Below are positions 1 through 11,470 of a stretch of DNA of 64,000 nucleotides, piece after piece. The position numbers and the translations under genes were made by a program. This DNA comes from Prinia subflava. Taxonomy: Eukaryota; Chordata; Aves; Passeriformes; Cisticolidae. The number at the start of each line of letters is the position of its first letter. The stretch's first letter is position 1. The DNA lies in NCBI RefSeq assembly GCF_021018805.1, contig NC_086258.1, positions 5,991,081-6,055,080 of the forward strand, read 5' to 3'. The notes under the pieces are model-generated. The model was not told the origin of the DNA. It saw nothing but the letters and a program-made list of their open reading frames with translations, and ran no database searches.

Positions 1-470
1 CTTGTGTTCACTTGGCTTGTGGACATGCAGACTTTAAAAGAAGGTACTAGCTATCCTCTTTTCATGGTTTGTGATGCCCATGTTACTTTATAAGGTAAAT
101 AACCCAAACTATCCAATAAAATTCCAACACTGTGCATTAATAGAGTAATGGAGATATTTAACGTATGCAGTAAAGCTGCTATTCCAGAGCCCTAGGCCTG
201 CTTTAGTAGCTGTAACAGAAGTGAATAAGATCTTTTCCTGCTTTTATTTATACACATATAATATCAAATATTACTGAGTTGTTGCTTGTTAATGTTAGCC
301 AAAGGGGTTAAGAGAAATAAAAAGGGATTTTGCAACCATATCAGGGGAGAAAGAGCAAAAGTAGGCCCATTAATAAATGAGGGAGCTGAATCCAGCAATG
401 ATATTGAAGTGACTAAGTTACTGAGCTGCTTTTAAAATCAGTCTCTGGTAAAATCAGTGGAGACAATTAG
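1..470. other. AT-rich unique non-coding DNA
   Basis: No open frame of note, no recognisable repeat and no CpG patch. The stretch is richer in A and T than most of the window and holds scattered TTTATT and AATAAA strings without a GT-rich follow-up that would suggest a poly(A) site. I see nothing further in it. Confidence 0.6.
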
Positions 471-3400
471 GAGACCTTGTCAGATACAATCATGGGCTCC
501 CAAATAGAAGAGCAGCCCATGAGGAAATAGAGAGGCCACGAGGAATAAGGGAATGAAGCCAGCAGCTGTTGAAGTCAGAAGAAAGGCTCGTGTTGAGTCC
601 ATGTAGCTGTCACTGGGATGTTGTGCCAGCAGGTCAGAGATGTCTCTGCTGTGGCATGGGTGCTTGTATCTCACCTGGGACACAGGAGAAATGTGGGATG
701 GGGTGGGAAAGCCTGGGGCAAGGGGAGCTGAGGTAGAAAAATAGGCTGAGCTGGGAAATTTCCATTTGCCCACATGGTACAAAGAGCAGGGCTGGCATGG
801 AGGGAGAGGTGCTGTTTCACGCTCCCAGCAATGCTCCTGAAGTTAAAAATTTGCTCCTGTGTTGTCTGAGCTGTTGGAGGTGGCAGGACTGTGGGAAGAA
901 GCACGGCATGGCACGTGGAAGTGCTTACTGGGGGTCAGAGCAGCCCAAAGGAACTGAATGGACACAGTATTCCAGTTCTGCCCAGTGCCTCTGGGCGTCT
1001 CACTGGAGATACCTGGCCGTAGGATGGAAGCTTCAGTGAGTTCCTGTAAATTAAATGTAGGTGAACAGGGGTAGGCTGAACGGTGGCAGCTCCCAACACC
1101 CATCTAAGGGTCACATTCTCCATCGTGGGCTTTTTCTCAGGATGGTCAATGTCACAGTTTACATCCCTTTCCCACATCATTGTGAATGTTTTCATTACAT
1201 GCACAAAAACAGCGAAGTCAAAGAGGAAAGAACTACATAGAAAGCCTGGGAAGATTTGCTGTAAGAAGGCAGGAATAACCATGCCACAAGGAAAATGCCA
1301 AGTGGATGTAACTGCAACAGAGATCCAGAGGAAAAGACCTTCTTGCAGAACAGCTGAAGAACTGGAAGACTTGGAATAAATCTCACTGCAGGAATGGAGA
1401 GCACTGGTCAAAATGGTGTTGTTGTGGACCCATCTCTTAGGCTGGTTGTGGTCACAGAAAGGCTAAAACCTTCTGCTCTGTGCAGCTTGTGTAAGGGCAA
1501 GATCTGCCATTTGATATTTTTGGGGCAACAGATGCTGAGGCCACGTGTCAGACAGCCCTGGAGACATTACCCTGGTTCCTTCTCTCTTGCTTGTGCTCAC
1601 AGCACTTTTCCAGTGCTCAAGTCTGGGCACTGCAATGACAGTCAAGTGTAAACCCACTGGGAAGGGATTTGGAGTAAAGTACTGCAATGACATGGAGCCG
1701 ATGGATAAATGCAGGAGGAAAGGTTAAAGGAGTTAAAGCCTTGGGTTCTGCAGGTTCCTTTGCAGAGATGTCCAGGATGCAAGAGACCAGCTGCAGCCCT
1801 GGGTGCAGTCCTTGGTGAAGTGATGTGTGGCAGAGACTGTCACTGTTCTCTAGGAAAGAAGAGTGTAAATGCAAAGAAAGGGATTTGGAGGTACCCAGCC
1901 TTTAAAATTTCAAGTGAAGGTGGGAGCAGTAAGACTGACTTACACAAAGGAAAATGGAGACTGAATAATAGTTTAAAATCCCAGTGAATGAGCCAGCAGC
2001 AAGAAAGTGACTCTCCAACAGGCTGGCAGTGCCAGGTTTGAGTTGTTTTAAACACAATTATGCAAAGATCACAGATTTAAAGGTGTTTTGCAGGAATATG
2101 GTAAAGGGATAGGTTTGCTTCTGCCTTTTCCTCTTTGCTTGCCCTGAATTCCTTTGGCTAAACTTGTTTTTAGAGGAATTGGTTCTTGAGGAGCTCAGCC
2201 AGGGCTCGCAGCTGTGCGGAGGGTGGGAAAGCTCCTTTGGAGTTCCCCAGCTCCTCCTCGATGGGAGGCAGGTTGGCTGGTTGGCTTATTTGTTTATTTT
2301 GGTGCAGAAGGATAGGATTTTGGAATCTGAGTTTGATTCCTGGCTTGTGGGCTGTTCAGTGAAAAACAAAATCTCTGTTCCTTGGCTATCATTCTGTAAA
2401 GGGAGTAAGGACCTTTCCCTCCCCACTCCCTGCTTTGTTATCCCTGTCACTTGCTGGGATGGCTCCTGATCCCCTGGTCGTGAGTTAGATTGACCTTCAT
2501 GTTAGGAGCTGTGGGAGGGGAAAACTGGGACAGTGCAGCCCAGATCTCTATGAAAGCCCTGTTCCTACTAACTGCCCAAAAACCCCTGTTGAAAATGTTT
2601 GAAGAATATTGGATAAGCAGCTTCCCAGTGTTGTGTGCTTTATTTGTTACAAAATTTGAAGGAGGGGAACTGCTGATGAGGTTTGAAGAGATTCTCTTGG
2701 AAATGTAAAACCATGGGGTAATTTTTTGATTATTATTTTTTAATGATGTTGGGACTAGAAGGATCCTTGGAAGAATAACTAGACAAGCAATCCTTTCTCT
2801 GCAGGTAGGAGACACAATTCTGATTTCCATGTGGCTGAGGTAGCCAATGCAGAGGTGAGCACTGGACAAGTGTAAATAGTGTTGGGGAGATGTATCAGCC
2901 CCAGCTCTGCTGGCTTTTACTGGAGTATCAAACAGGTTGGCCCTTCCTTCTACTTAATCCCATTCCTGCTCCTCTTTCCTCTTTCACTTCAGCTATTTAA
3001 TCTAGAAAAATTCCTAATACATTTTTAATGTGGCTTCCCTGCATGCAGGTTTTCTTTCTCTTCTCTGTGCAGACACTTTTCACCCCCTCAATGTCCCTGA
3101 GCTGCACCCTGTGGCCCACAGTGGAGGTTGGGTTTGCCCTGTGTGCTGGAGTGCCAACTGCCAGTGCTTTCCTCGTGTCACTTCTGATGCTCAGTGCCTT
3201 TTTCCTCCCTTCACATGACTAAAGTTTGTATGAATCTGTTCTAGTTTAAATCTATAATAGGTATTTGAGAGAGAGAGGGTGGGAGAGAGGCATGCAGACC
3301 TCACCCTGAAAGCCCAATCCATCCCCATTCCCAGACTCCTTCCAAAAGGAAAGCCAAAAAAAGAACCACCTGATCCCCTTTTCTTCCAAGTCTCATGATT

Positions 3401-4085
3401 TACAATCAGCCTTTGATGGGGGGCTGCCCCATAGAGTTAAAATTCTGAAGGACACCGATTTCTAGTGGTTTGCACACTTGGCCTCCTCCCCAGAGCCCCA
3501 GGAGCCCCTCATGAAGCAGAACAGCACACTGGTCTCAGTGGCACCAGATACATTTAGTCTCTTGTGTGCCCATTTTAGGGGTTGGAAATGCCAACCGAGC
3601 TTTGTCTCTGTGTGGGTGACCTGCCTCCAGTGTCTGCCCTCCTGGCACTGCCTCCTCTTCCTGGGTGCCCACAATGGGGTGGCCAATGGGGGAAGCCACT
3701 CACCTCTGCAGGGTGATGAATCCTGTACTTGCAGAGCCACAGACACATGGGCTGAATTTTACCAGATTTGACCCCTTTTCTCTCGGTTGGGTGTGTGAGG
3801 GCTGCAGATGTCCCCAAGAAAAGCGTCCAGCTCCCCTACAAAGGACTGTTTCTGTCTCCACTTCGGTTTCCTATTTAAACACCCCTTGCTGCTGGAGGTG
3901 ACAAATTCCCTGGGTGACCCCACAGGAGGTGGCTGCCCTCTGTCCCCGTGGTGGGGACCCGTGCAGGACACCCAGCAGGAGCCACTGCCTGCCCAGCCCG
4001 CAGTCCCGTGCTGCTCCCTGCTCTAGCCCGGCTGAGCCGGGAGCTGGCTGGTGAGCCAGGGAAAAAAGAGGCTGCAGCAAAAGAT
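471..4085. other. Unique non-coding DNA, no gene seen
   Basis: Open frames here are short, overlap on both strands and show no recognisable domain. The longest, about 140 codons on the minus strand near 2447-2869, lies in AT-rich DNA and reads as low-constraint sequence. Local GC rises towards the right end (3.9-4.05 kb). No fossil retroposon was recognised. Confidence 0.55.
3266..3290. repeat. Short GA-rich simple repeat
   Basis: A short run of GAGAGAGAGAGGGTGGGAGA type, purine only except for a few T. It is too short to be a strong microsatellite marker. Confidence 0.6.
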
Positions 4086-4345
4086 GGAACAAACAGAATT
4101 TTTTTTTGCATCTAGAGGGGGAAGCACAGAGCTAAAAATAAAACGGGAAGATCAGTATCTGTCAGGCTGACGGCGGATTGGCTCTGTGGAAATGCATGTA
4201 ATTACCAGGCTGTAGGTAGACATTTGCATGGAGCGAATAGCAAGCTACAGAGACAAGGTTACGCTTTAACCTTTAAGTCCTGAATCTGCTGGAAAACTAA
4301 GACAGAACTGCAGGAAATTAACTTAAATTAATAGAGTTGCTGTGA
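4086..4345. promoter_or_regulatory. Candidate conserved enhancer with octamer and homeodomain sites
   Basis: AT-rich block between GC-rich flanks. It carries a perfect POU octamer ATTTGCAT at 4222-4229, an ATGCATGTAATTACC string at about 4192-4206 that joins a half-octamer to a homeodomain core (TAATTA), and further TTAA/TAAT strings at 4319-4333. No open frame or repeat explains the block. POU and homeodomain proteins bind such motifs. That the block is conserved or active is inference from motif density only. Confidence 0.4.
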
Positions 4346-5425
4346 CGGAGCCACATGTTACTTCGATGTGTGTCACTTCACGGCACAGAGTGTCTCGCTG
4401 CCCCCGTGCCCTGGCTCCCGGAGGAGGGAGGTGCTTTGGAAGCAAGTTCGGTGTTCGTGGATCTCCTTCCTCGCTCGGGGATTCAACTTGACTGGGGAGA
4501 GGAGCTGTGGCTTTTTGTGGTCCATATTCCTCCTTTCTTAGCATCCTTTGAGTTGCCAGTCTCCACAGGCATTGAAGGAATTTGGGCAAAGGGACCCCCA
4601 TTCTGGGGGATGCTGGGCTGTTGGGTGGGGGTGTGGGTGAAATCCAGGTGTGCTGCTCCACGGAGGGCCAAGGAGGGGATGTGGTTGGGGGATACATGTT
4701 TTATTGAGTGTATAGAGCTTGAGCTCTGCATGCAGAACTCTTCAGGCACTATTTAGTGCTGAAATCGAACAGATTACAGCAAAGATGGTTCCTTTGTGCA
4801 TAAGAACTGCTCGGGTGAAAAACACACAGAGGAACAAAATCATGCCAAAACAAAACTGTGCACTCCCGGTCTGGGCTCCTGTTGATGTCCCTGATACTCT
4901 TGGCTTGCATGCTGCCTGCTTCCCCCTCTTGCTGTTGCCCATCATCCACTGGTCAGGCAGCACTGTGTGATGGGAAGAGAGAGACTCCCAGCAGGAGGGG
5001 AGATGGCGATGCCACGGGCACATTTCTCATTCCCAGCTGGCACAACCACTAGAGCTGCTGCTGTGGGATGCAGGTACGAGCAGCTTAGTTCACCTGAGGA
5101 TGGAGGGCAAGCAGGCTGGGAAACACAAGGCTTTGAAGTCTGCAGTGACATTTTGCTTTCTTTTGTCACTCTGCTGCCTTGAACCATGGGTGTGGCTTGG
5201 AGAATCCCAATTTTTCCAGCCTCTTTGCTAGCCATGTTGGCCAGGCAATGCTTGTTTCCAAAATTACTGCCTTCTTCCCTCCAGCATGGGGACAATCTTG
5301 TCTGCTGTATTGAAGCCATGGCTTGGCTCAAGCTGGCTGTGCTTCTGTGCAGTGCAGCAGAAGCTGAAAGTAGAAACAGTGTGGTGGGACCAGGTGGTGT
5401 AGAGCACAACCACTCACCTCCCCAA
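4346..5425. other. Unique non-coding DNA, no gene seen
   Basis: Mixed-composition DNA with short overlapping open frames on both strands. No splice-flanked coding frame, repeat or CpG patch was recognised. Confidence 0.5.
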
Positions 5426-5429
5426 GGGG

Positions 5430-5552
5430 CTGGGCCACCCGGAGCTCAAGCTGCTCCACTGGCTCCCCATCAGCTTCAGAATCCAATTTAAGGCTCTGGC
5501 CCTAATCTTCAAAGCAACTAATGGAGGAAGTGCCAATGGCATCAAAGGCTGA
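5430..5552 (+). mobile_element. L2-type LINE fossil, ORF2 C-terminal fragment
   Basis: Reading from about 5436 on the plus strand, the frame gives HPELKLLHWLPISFRIQFKA and continues through LALIFKATNG before a stop at 5550. The LHWLP..RI.FK.L.L..KA..G signature is the well-known C-terminal motif of L2 and related LINE polyproteins. Only this piece survives. There is no reverse-transcriptase core nearby on this strand, so it is a dead, truncated insertion. Assignment to the L2-like group is from the motif; the exact family is not resolved. Confidence 0.75.
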
Positions 5553-5810
5553 ATTTTGTTCTGTCAGCAGCGCAGAGGCTCCTCTGAGGCAGTCCAGAGT
5601 ATGAAGGCTGGGATGAAACCTGGGAGAGCAATTGCAGCTGGCCAGGATGTGGCAAAGGTGGACAGGGCTTCTGTGGTCAGGGTTCTGACTGAGATTCTGG
5701 GATTTTGAAATTGGTTCTTTGCTCTATGTGACACCGGACCCAGGTTCAGGTTCCTGAACACCATGAAATCCTCAAACCTTGTGCTTTGAGGAGTTTATGT
5801 AGAGGGAAGC
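5553..5810. other. Spacer between two retroposon fossils
   Basis: No clear motif or frame. It may include eroded flanks of the LINE piece to the left or the SINE-like piece to the right, but nothing in it can be aligned by eye. Confidence 0.4.
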
Positions 5811-5885
5811 TGGGGCTTTGTCTCTCTGCCTCTAGTGACCCATCTGCAAAAGACAGATAAGTGCTCCCTCATTTCTTGGGGCAGC
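5811..5885 (+). mobile_element. Possible MIR/CORE-SINE fossil
   Basis: The string GGGCTTTGTCTCTCTGCCTC followed by CCATCTGCAAAAGACAGATA follows the order of the MIR core (CTCTCTGTGCCTCAGTTTCC, then CATCTGTAAAATGGGGATAA). The match is partial, so this could be chance. MIR-type SINEs are ancient tRNA-derived elements that survive as eroded copies in amniotes. Confidence 0.45.
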
Positions 5886-7550
5886 CAGAGGAAAAGCACC
5901 TTGGAGACTGCAAGACCTGGGAATCTGAGACATCCTAGGATGTACTTTGGGCATGAGAGCCCAAAGCTCATGGAGCAGAGTCTGAGCAAATCTATACCAT
6001 GCTTTATCATCAGGGAACAACTCATCCTCTTTTGCTCTTTCATCAGATGAAGGGACCTTCATCTCCCCAGCCAGGCATTAGACCCAGCAGGTATCTGATC
6101 CCCAAAGGCAACACTGCTGGAGACTGCACAAAGCCTGGAGGATGCTGTAACATCAGATGTGGAAGATACTTCCATGTTCCAGCAATGACCTGGGATGAAG
6201 CCCAAGTCTTCCTGCCTGGCTGTTAGGAGGTGGAGGATCAAATTGTGGTGATCAAGGTACAAAGTTTGGCTCTCCATGTTTTGAGTCCCTTCCTTGCTGA
6301 CAAAAAATAAGAGTTAAAATAGTCATACATTAGCTCAGGGGATGATTTGCTTTATGACTTCTTTCCAGTGAAAGAGTGGTGTAAAAGGGACATGAGGTTC
6401 AGATCTCCCATTGTGCTTAGTTCTGTAATCCATCTGTCTCCTGCCTCCCTGGATCTGTGTTTGAGGAGTGGAGAGTGAGGCAGCTTCACACATAGAGGAT
6501 GTCATTGTCTTGAAGTGATCCTGGAGTCAGATCTTGGAAAACTTTCCCTTCCCAAAGAACACCAGCCTCTTTGGAAATCTTGCTTTGATGGTTTCTTCCC
6601 CACCTTTTGGGAAATCCCGCTCCTGGATGCCTTTCTGTTTGAACTCATTGCTTTTTTCCAGCCCTTCAGCCAGTGGTGTTTTTAACCCAGGGTGCAGCCT
6701 AGGAAAAAAAACTTGGAACAGTTTTAACTTTAGGCTTCTCCTGCCTGCAAAATAGACAGACCTTAAAGCAAGCCAGTTGTGCCCAAATTCAGGCTGTTGT
6801 TTTTCCTGCTCTGTCAGCTGGCCTGATAAAAGCTATGGCCTCTCCCTTCTCCCTCTCTCTGACTGCCTTCGATCCATGCTCTTTTTTTTGTGTGTGTGTT
6901 TGTTGGTTCCTCATCAGCAAGCAGCAAGCAAGAGCCCTCCCTCATTACAGCAGCACAAGGCAGAATTTAAGGCAGTTGGATCTTTTGCAGCAGGAGAAGG
7001 GAAGTCTGAAACAGTTGTTGGAGAGGGGGTGCTGGCAGTGGGGATGGTCACCAGCTTTCCAGCAGCCTTTGTTGAGCATGCATGAGGAAAGGTTTGTCCC
7101 TGTCACTTGTCCCTCTGTCGTAACAGGCTGCTTGTTCCCACGGGCTTTACCATCATTTTGTCACCTCCTTCCTGGGTTCCTGCTTTTGTCGATTGTTTGT
7201 GAAATCCTGAGGGGATTGAATTGTCCTTGCAGCCCCAGCCACACGACAGTGCCCCAGGGCGTGGGGGGACAGTGGAGGAGGCTCCTGCTCTGCTCTGCTC
7301 ACACACAGAGGCATGCACTGCTCATGATGCAGCTCTGGAAACTGCACCTTCCACAGCGTGCTGGTTTGAGGTGAATTGCAGTTGAATGCCACATTGTAAG
7401 CTTGGTGCGGGCAAGCCTTGTGGTCTGGTGTGCCCATATCTACCTGCAACTAGCTTTAAATTAGTCTTGGTAGCAGGGACTAAAGGACTTTGTGTGTCGG
7501 ATAAGACCAGGTGTGCCAAGCTCTGTCTCTCTTGGAGTGGGTACATGCTC
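5886..7550. other. Unique non-coding DNA, no gene seen
   Basis: Short overlapping frames only. A T run followed by a GT run of about ten bases sits near 6883-6900. The 179-codon plus-strand frame at 6835-7374 has no recognisable domain, runs through the T/GT simple repeat and is overlapped by open frames on the other strand, so I treat it as chance. Confidence 0.5.
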
Positions 7551-7581
7551 TACCCATCATTAGATGTACCCATCATTAGAT
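7551..7581 (+). repeat. Two-copy 16-bp tandem duplication
   Basis: TACCCATCATTAGAT occurs at 7551-7565 and again, without a mismatch, at 7567-7581. The unit carries a TAAT-type homeodomain core on one strand (ATTA). The perfect identity points to a recent slip or a length-polymorphic site. Confidence 0.85.
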
Positions 7582-9884
7582 CAGGCAGTTACCAGGATCA
7601 AATACCAGTGCTGTAAACCCACACCTTGATGGGCCTGGGAAAGCTGGAGCGCTGTGGAAGCCCAGCTGACTTGGTGTGAAGCACCAAGAGCTCGGTCCAG
7701 TCTCGTGTTGCAGCTTTGACGCAATGATACGTTCTTGTTTTTGTGGAAACGAAGCAAAAGAATGAGGGGAAGTGCTTACAAACTCATTTTTAATGAAGAT
7801 CCTGACATGCAGACCGATCCTTTGTCCAGATATGAATGTATTTATGTCAGTGGCACCTTGCCATTCATACAGCAACTTACACACTGTGTAATGTGATAGC
7901 AGTGTATACAAGTAAGGCTGGAATACAAAAGATTGAGACATCAGGGTTTGGTCTTTCCTTCCCCTGTTCTTCGTGGGGTTACACTGGCTGATACCAGCTG
8001 AGGAGAGAGTGCTTTTATTTTTCCTTAACTTGGTTTAGAGGAACACTAAGCTCCAGTATTTGCTGTTGGTTGTGCATCCATGGTACCGTTCTGTTAGGGA
8101 TGCCTGGTGTGATGAAACTCTGAGCTTCAGTGCAGTTTAGATGCTGCAAAGAGGGTGAAAATCCCAGCTTTCATCTTTTGTCACAAGTAGTATCTGAAGG
8201 AATTTGTACTATTTTTACTGTTTGTTTTTGTTTCTCCCCTCCCCTTTTAACTATGCACCTTAGCATTTTCTGTGGGCCCTGTCACTGGGATAGCTCCATT
8301 TGGACTTTGAAACAGATGACTCAGCGTCATGGTTGTTTAGAATAGTTTTAAGTTATTTTTGCTATCCAGCCCCATTTTCTATCATCATGCTGCAATTACT
8401 GAAGTTCCAGCTCTGCAGGGGAACACTTGCCTCTTTTAAACAAATGGTTTCCTTTGGAATTAGAAAACTTCGTTTATGGAAACATTTCTGTGGGCCTTTG
8501 ATTATTAATCTATCATGAAGGGTCTAATTCTATTTTATTAAAAATATTAAATCTTAATTTTAGCAAACCTAAATTTGGAAGCAGCTTTTGAACCAAGGCA
8601 GTTCCTTTAACACGAACTTTCTGTGTGTGTGTGTTTCTTTTTAAAAGGTAAATCTGCCTTTTGCTGGCTCTGTGATATGTGGTAAATCCTGTTGGGCCTG
8701 ATCTGATGAGACTGGTGCTGGAGGGAGCCGAGCAGGGCTGAGTATCGGTGTGGGAGATCCGATCTCCCCTGGGAGGGCAGCCTGGACTGGGGCTGGCTGA
8801 CACCCCCTGCCCCTGAGCCTCTGTTCTCTCTGCCTGCCAAAGCCACGGGCTCAGTCCTGGGTTTCAGTGATCCTACCTGTGCTGGGAAGGGCTTTGTCTG
8901 GTTTTTCCACTTAGTCCAAACAAGAAAAAAAACCAAAAAGTGTTTGCTGTAGTGTTGGATCCATAAATGGGACTTTTAAGCTGTTGCAGCTGTCTGGAGA
9001 CTGCTCAGACCCAGCTGATTTCCAAGTGGGGTGGCACAGGCATTTTTCAGTCCATTCACATGGGTTGATGTTACACCTGGTTGCTGTTTTTTCACAGGTG
9101 AGATGTGCTGGCACCAGCTCTGGAGGTGCTGTGCCACCTTCTCCTGCCCCAGCTCTCAGGGACTGACCTGTGTGGAGGAGCAGAGACCAGATCCCTCTGG
9201 GGCATCCAGAAATCAGGAGATCAAGAGGAACCAGGCTGGGAAAGGGGCTGGGGAGAGGCAGGACTGCTGGGCTTCCTCTGGGCACTCAAGGTTGTCTCTG
9301 GCTTTCAATGTGCCAAATCCTACCTCTGAGTCATGGGGAATTCACACATGACAGACCTCAGGGCCAAACCCCACCCCAAGAGATTTCTCTTCTGATGGTG
9401 TTCATGAGAAACTCTCCTCAGCACCATGATTTTAAATGGTGTGAATGGAAGGACCAAACATTTCCCTTCTCTGGGCTGCACAATAAGCCTTGCCAGGCTG
9501 TGGATGTCCCTGGGTCCCCACAGGACCCTGCTGAGACCATCACCCAGGACATGGGGCTGTGAATGCCAGGGGACATGCGGCTGTGCTGTGCCTGGGGCTG
9601 TGCAAGATGCTGGGAGCTCTGATGGCTTTTGGGCAGGGCTGAGGATGGTCCCCTGCCTCTCCATCAGGCCATGGGAAGGGGAGGAGGAGGGCTGCATTCC
9701 CAGGGATTTTTTAGAGTTTTGCTGGGGTGGTTTTTTTTTAGGAAGGGAGTGGTGCTGCATTTAGATGCTTGATCTTAGAGTGGATTCCTCTCTCCCACTG
9801 CCTCTGAACTCTTGAGAAGCCTCTTGGCCACAGCAGGGAAGGGGTTAAAGCTTCCCCGCTGGCCTAGGAGCTGCTGCTGGCTGC
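7582..9884. other. Unique non-coding DNA, no gene seen
   Basis: AT-rich to about 8.6 kb, then more GC-rich. A GT microsatellite of about 14 bases lies at 8621-8634. The 8515-8580 part is strongly AT-rich (ATTTTATTAAAAATATTAAA) and could act as a flexible or matrix-attachment-like segment, though nothing specific supports that. No coding frame was recognised. Confidence 0.5.
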
Positions 9885-10010
9885 CTGTCGCCCTTCCGGG
9901 GCTGCCGGGCTGAGGTTTGCTGGTATGTGTGCAATGCGGTGCTGGCCGGCCAGGAGCACCCAGCCCTCGCCCCAGCGCTGCGGAATTCCCGGCACAGCCT
10001 CCCCTGGCTC
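9885..10010. promoter_or_regulatory. Small CpG-rich patch
   Basis: CpG dinucleotides cluster here (CGCCC, CCGGGG, CCGGGC, GGCCGGCC, CTCGCCCC, GCGCTGCGG) while flanking DNA has few. The patch is short, without a TATA box or clear start, so promoter function is only a possibility. Confidence 0.3.
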
Positions 10011-10413
10011 GCCCCTGCAGTGCTGAGTGATGGGGCTGGGGATCAGGGACCTGCTGGGAGAGCAAAGCCAGGGGCTGGAGGGTTCCAGTTGGAAAAGAGT
10101 CGAGCTGCAAGGCAGCAGCCTGGGCTGCACTGAGATGCTCTTTCACAGGGGAGAGTCCCTGGACACATCTTCGTGCTGGCCCAAGGTGCCGTAGCTTGGC
10201 TGTGCTCATGTCTTCACGATGCCACAAGCAGGCAATGGGAGGGTGGCAGAGCACTTTGGCTGATGCTGTGGGATTACACCTGATGGGGAGCTGAGCTTTG
10301 AGCAGGCTCTGGCTTCCTGGGGCAGGAGAGAGGGTTTAGTCCAGACACAGGCAGGAGCTGAAAACTGCAGCAACAGCAGTAGGATTCAAGCTGAAACATA
10401 GTGAGAAGCCTTG

Positions 10414-10444
10414 GAGGGAGATGCAGACTTTGAGGGAGATGCAG
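10414..10444 (+). repeat. Two-copy 18-bp tandem duplication
   Basis: GAGGGAGATGCAG occurs at 10414-10426 and again at 10432-10444, with a period of 18. Simple local duplication. Confidence 0.8.
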
Positions 10445-11204
10445 CTTGCCTGGAGTTCTCTGTGCAAGAAAAATTTATGTCCCTTATATAACTGGGGAAA
10501 AGCAAACAAAGAAACTTGTCTCCAAGTGGGAACGTGGTGTCACTGGGAGAAATCCTGCAGCAAGAGCGAGGCCTCCGCTTCGCTCTCAAGGCTGTTAACT
10601 CTTTGGCAGAAGGACAATGCTTCCAGTGCTGATTTTCAAGATAAATCTCCTGAATATTCCTGAAGAATTGTGCATGAGTTTCCTGATTTAAGCAAACGGC
10701 AGGAATGTTTTTTTTGTCTGGTGTTTTTTGGGGTTCGGTGGGGCTTCTTCTGCCCAGGGAAGGGATTGCTGCTGCCTCTGCCATGCTCCCCCGTGTTCTC
10801 CCACCACCCCAAACATTTGCTGTTGCTGAAGGACTGTGCTTGGCCTTTGATCTTCTGCAGCACCGCCATTGACATTGGCAGGAGCAGTCCTGCAGAGCAA
10901 GGCTGTTATATGGTGCTAATTTTGTAGTCTCAGATAACAGAGCCTCTCTAAAAATGTCATTTGGGGCCATTTGTGGGGTGAGTTTGACATCGCTGACTGC
11001 TGCTGGGATGCGTGTCCTGCAGGAGGGCCTGGCACATGTGGGAGGTGGCATTCCGTGTCACTGGGGAGGCTCGTGGACAAGCTTTTCAGCAAAATAATTT
11101 TCATTTCTCTTCTGTCTCTAAAACTTTTCCAAACTGACAAATAAAGCCCTTGGTTCCTTCAGGCTCTCAGGCCAATGCCAAAATAAGATCAGTCAAAAGA
11201 GGAA
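10445..11204. other. Unique non-coding DNA, no gene seen
   Basis: The minus strand is open over 10386-11051 (221 codons), one of the longer frames in the window, but the predicted peptide has no recognisable domain or hydrophobic pattern and shares its span with several open frames on the other strand. I do not call it a gene. Confidence 0.45.
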
Positions 11205-11470
11205 TAAAAGGAGGAGTGTGATTTTGGGTTATGGTTACACCATAACTTTCCTATTAACTCAAATTAAGTTAAAAAGGAAATTGATTTAACCAAGGGAGGC
11301 GTTTCAGATGCCAGTGGCAACATACTTGATTGTGGTTTTTTTCTTTCTCTGCACAGGCAATTATCAAATAAATCACCTTTGATATGAGCTTAATATTGAC
11401 ACAATCACTAATATATTTATACTTGTCCAGTGACAGCTATTCAATAAGTTGTGTTTCTGTTGTTTTGTCA
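11205..11470. promoter_or_regulatory. Candidate enhancer with inverted TCF/LEF pair
   Basis: AT-rich, repeat-free block. A hairpin-like inverted repeat GTTATGG-TTACA-CCATAAC lies at 11228-11246. An inverted pair TATCAAA (11362-11368) and TTTGATA (11378-11384) places two TCF/LEF-type cores (CTTTGAT and its complement) face to face with a 9-base gap. TAAT-type cores surround them. The motif content is seen directly; a role as a Wnt-responsive enhancer is inference. Confidence 0.35.

Noticed and set aside
10386..11051. 221-codon minus-strand open frame
   Set aside because: No domain, no splice context, and several frames on the opposite strand are equally open.
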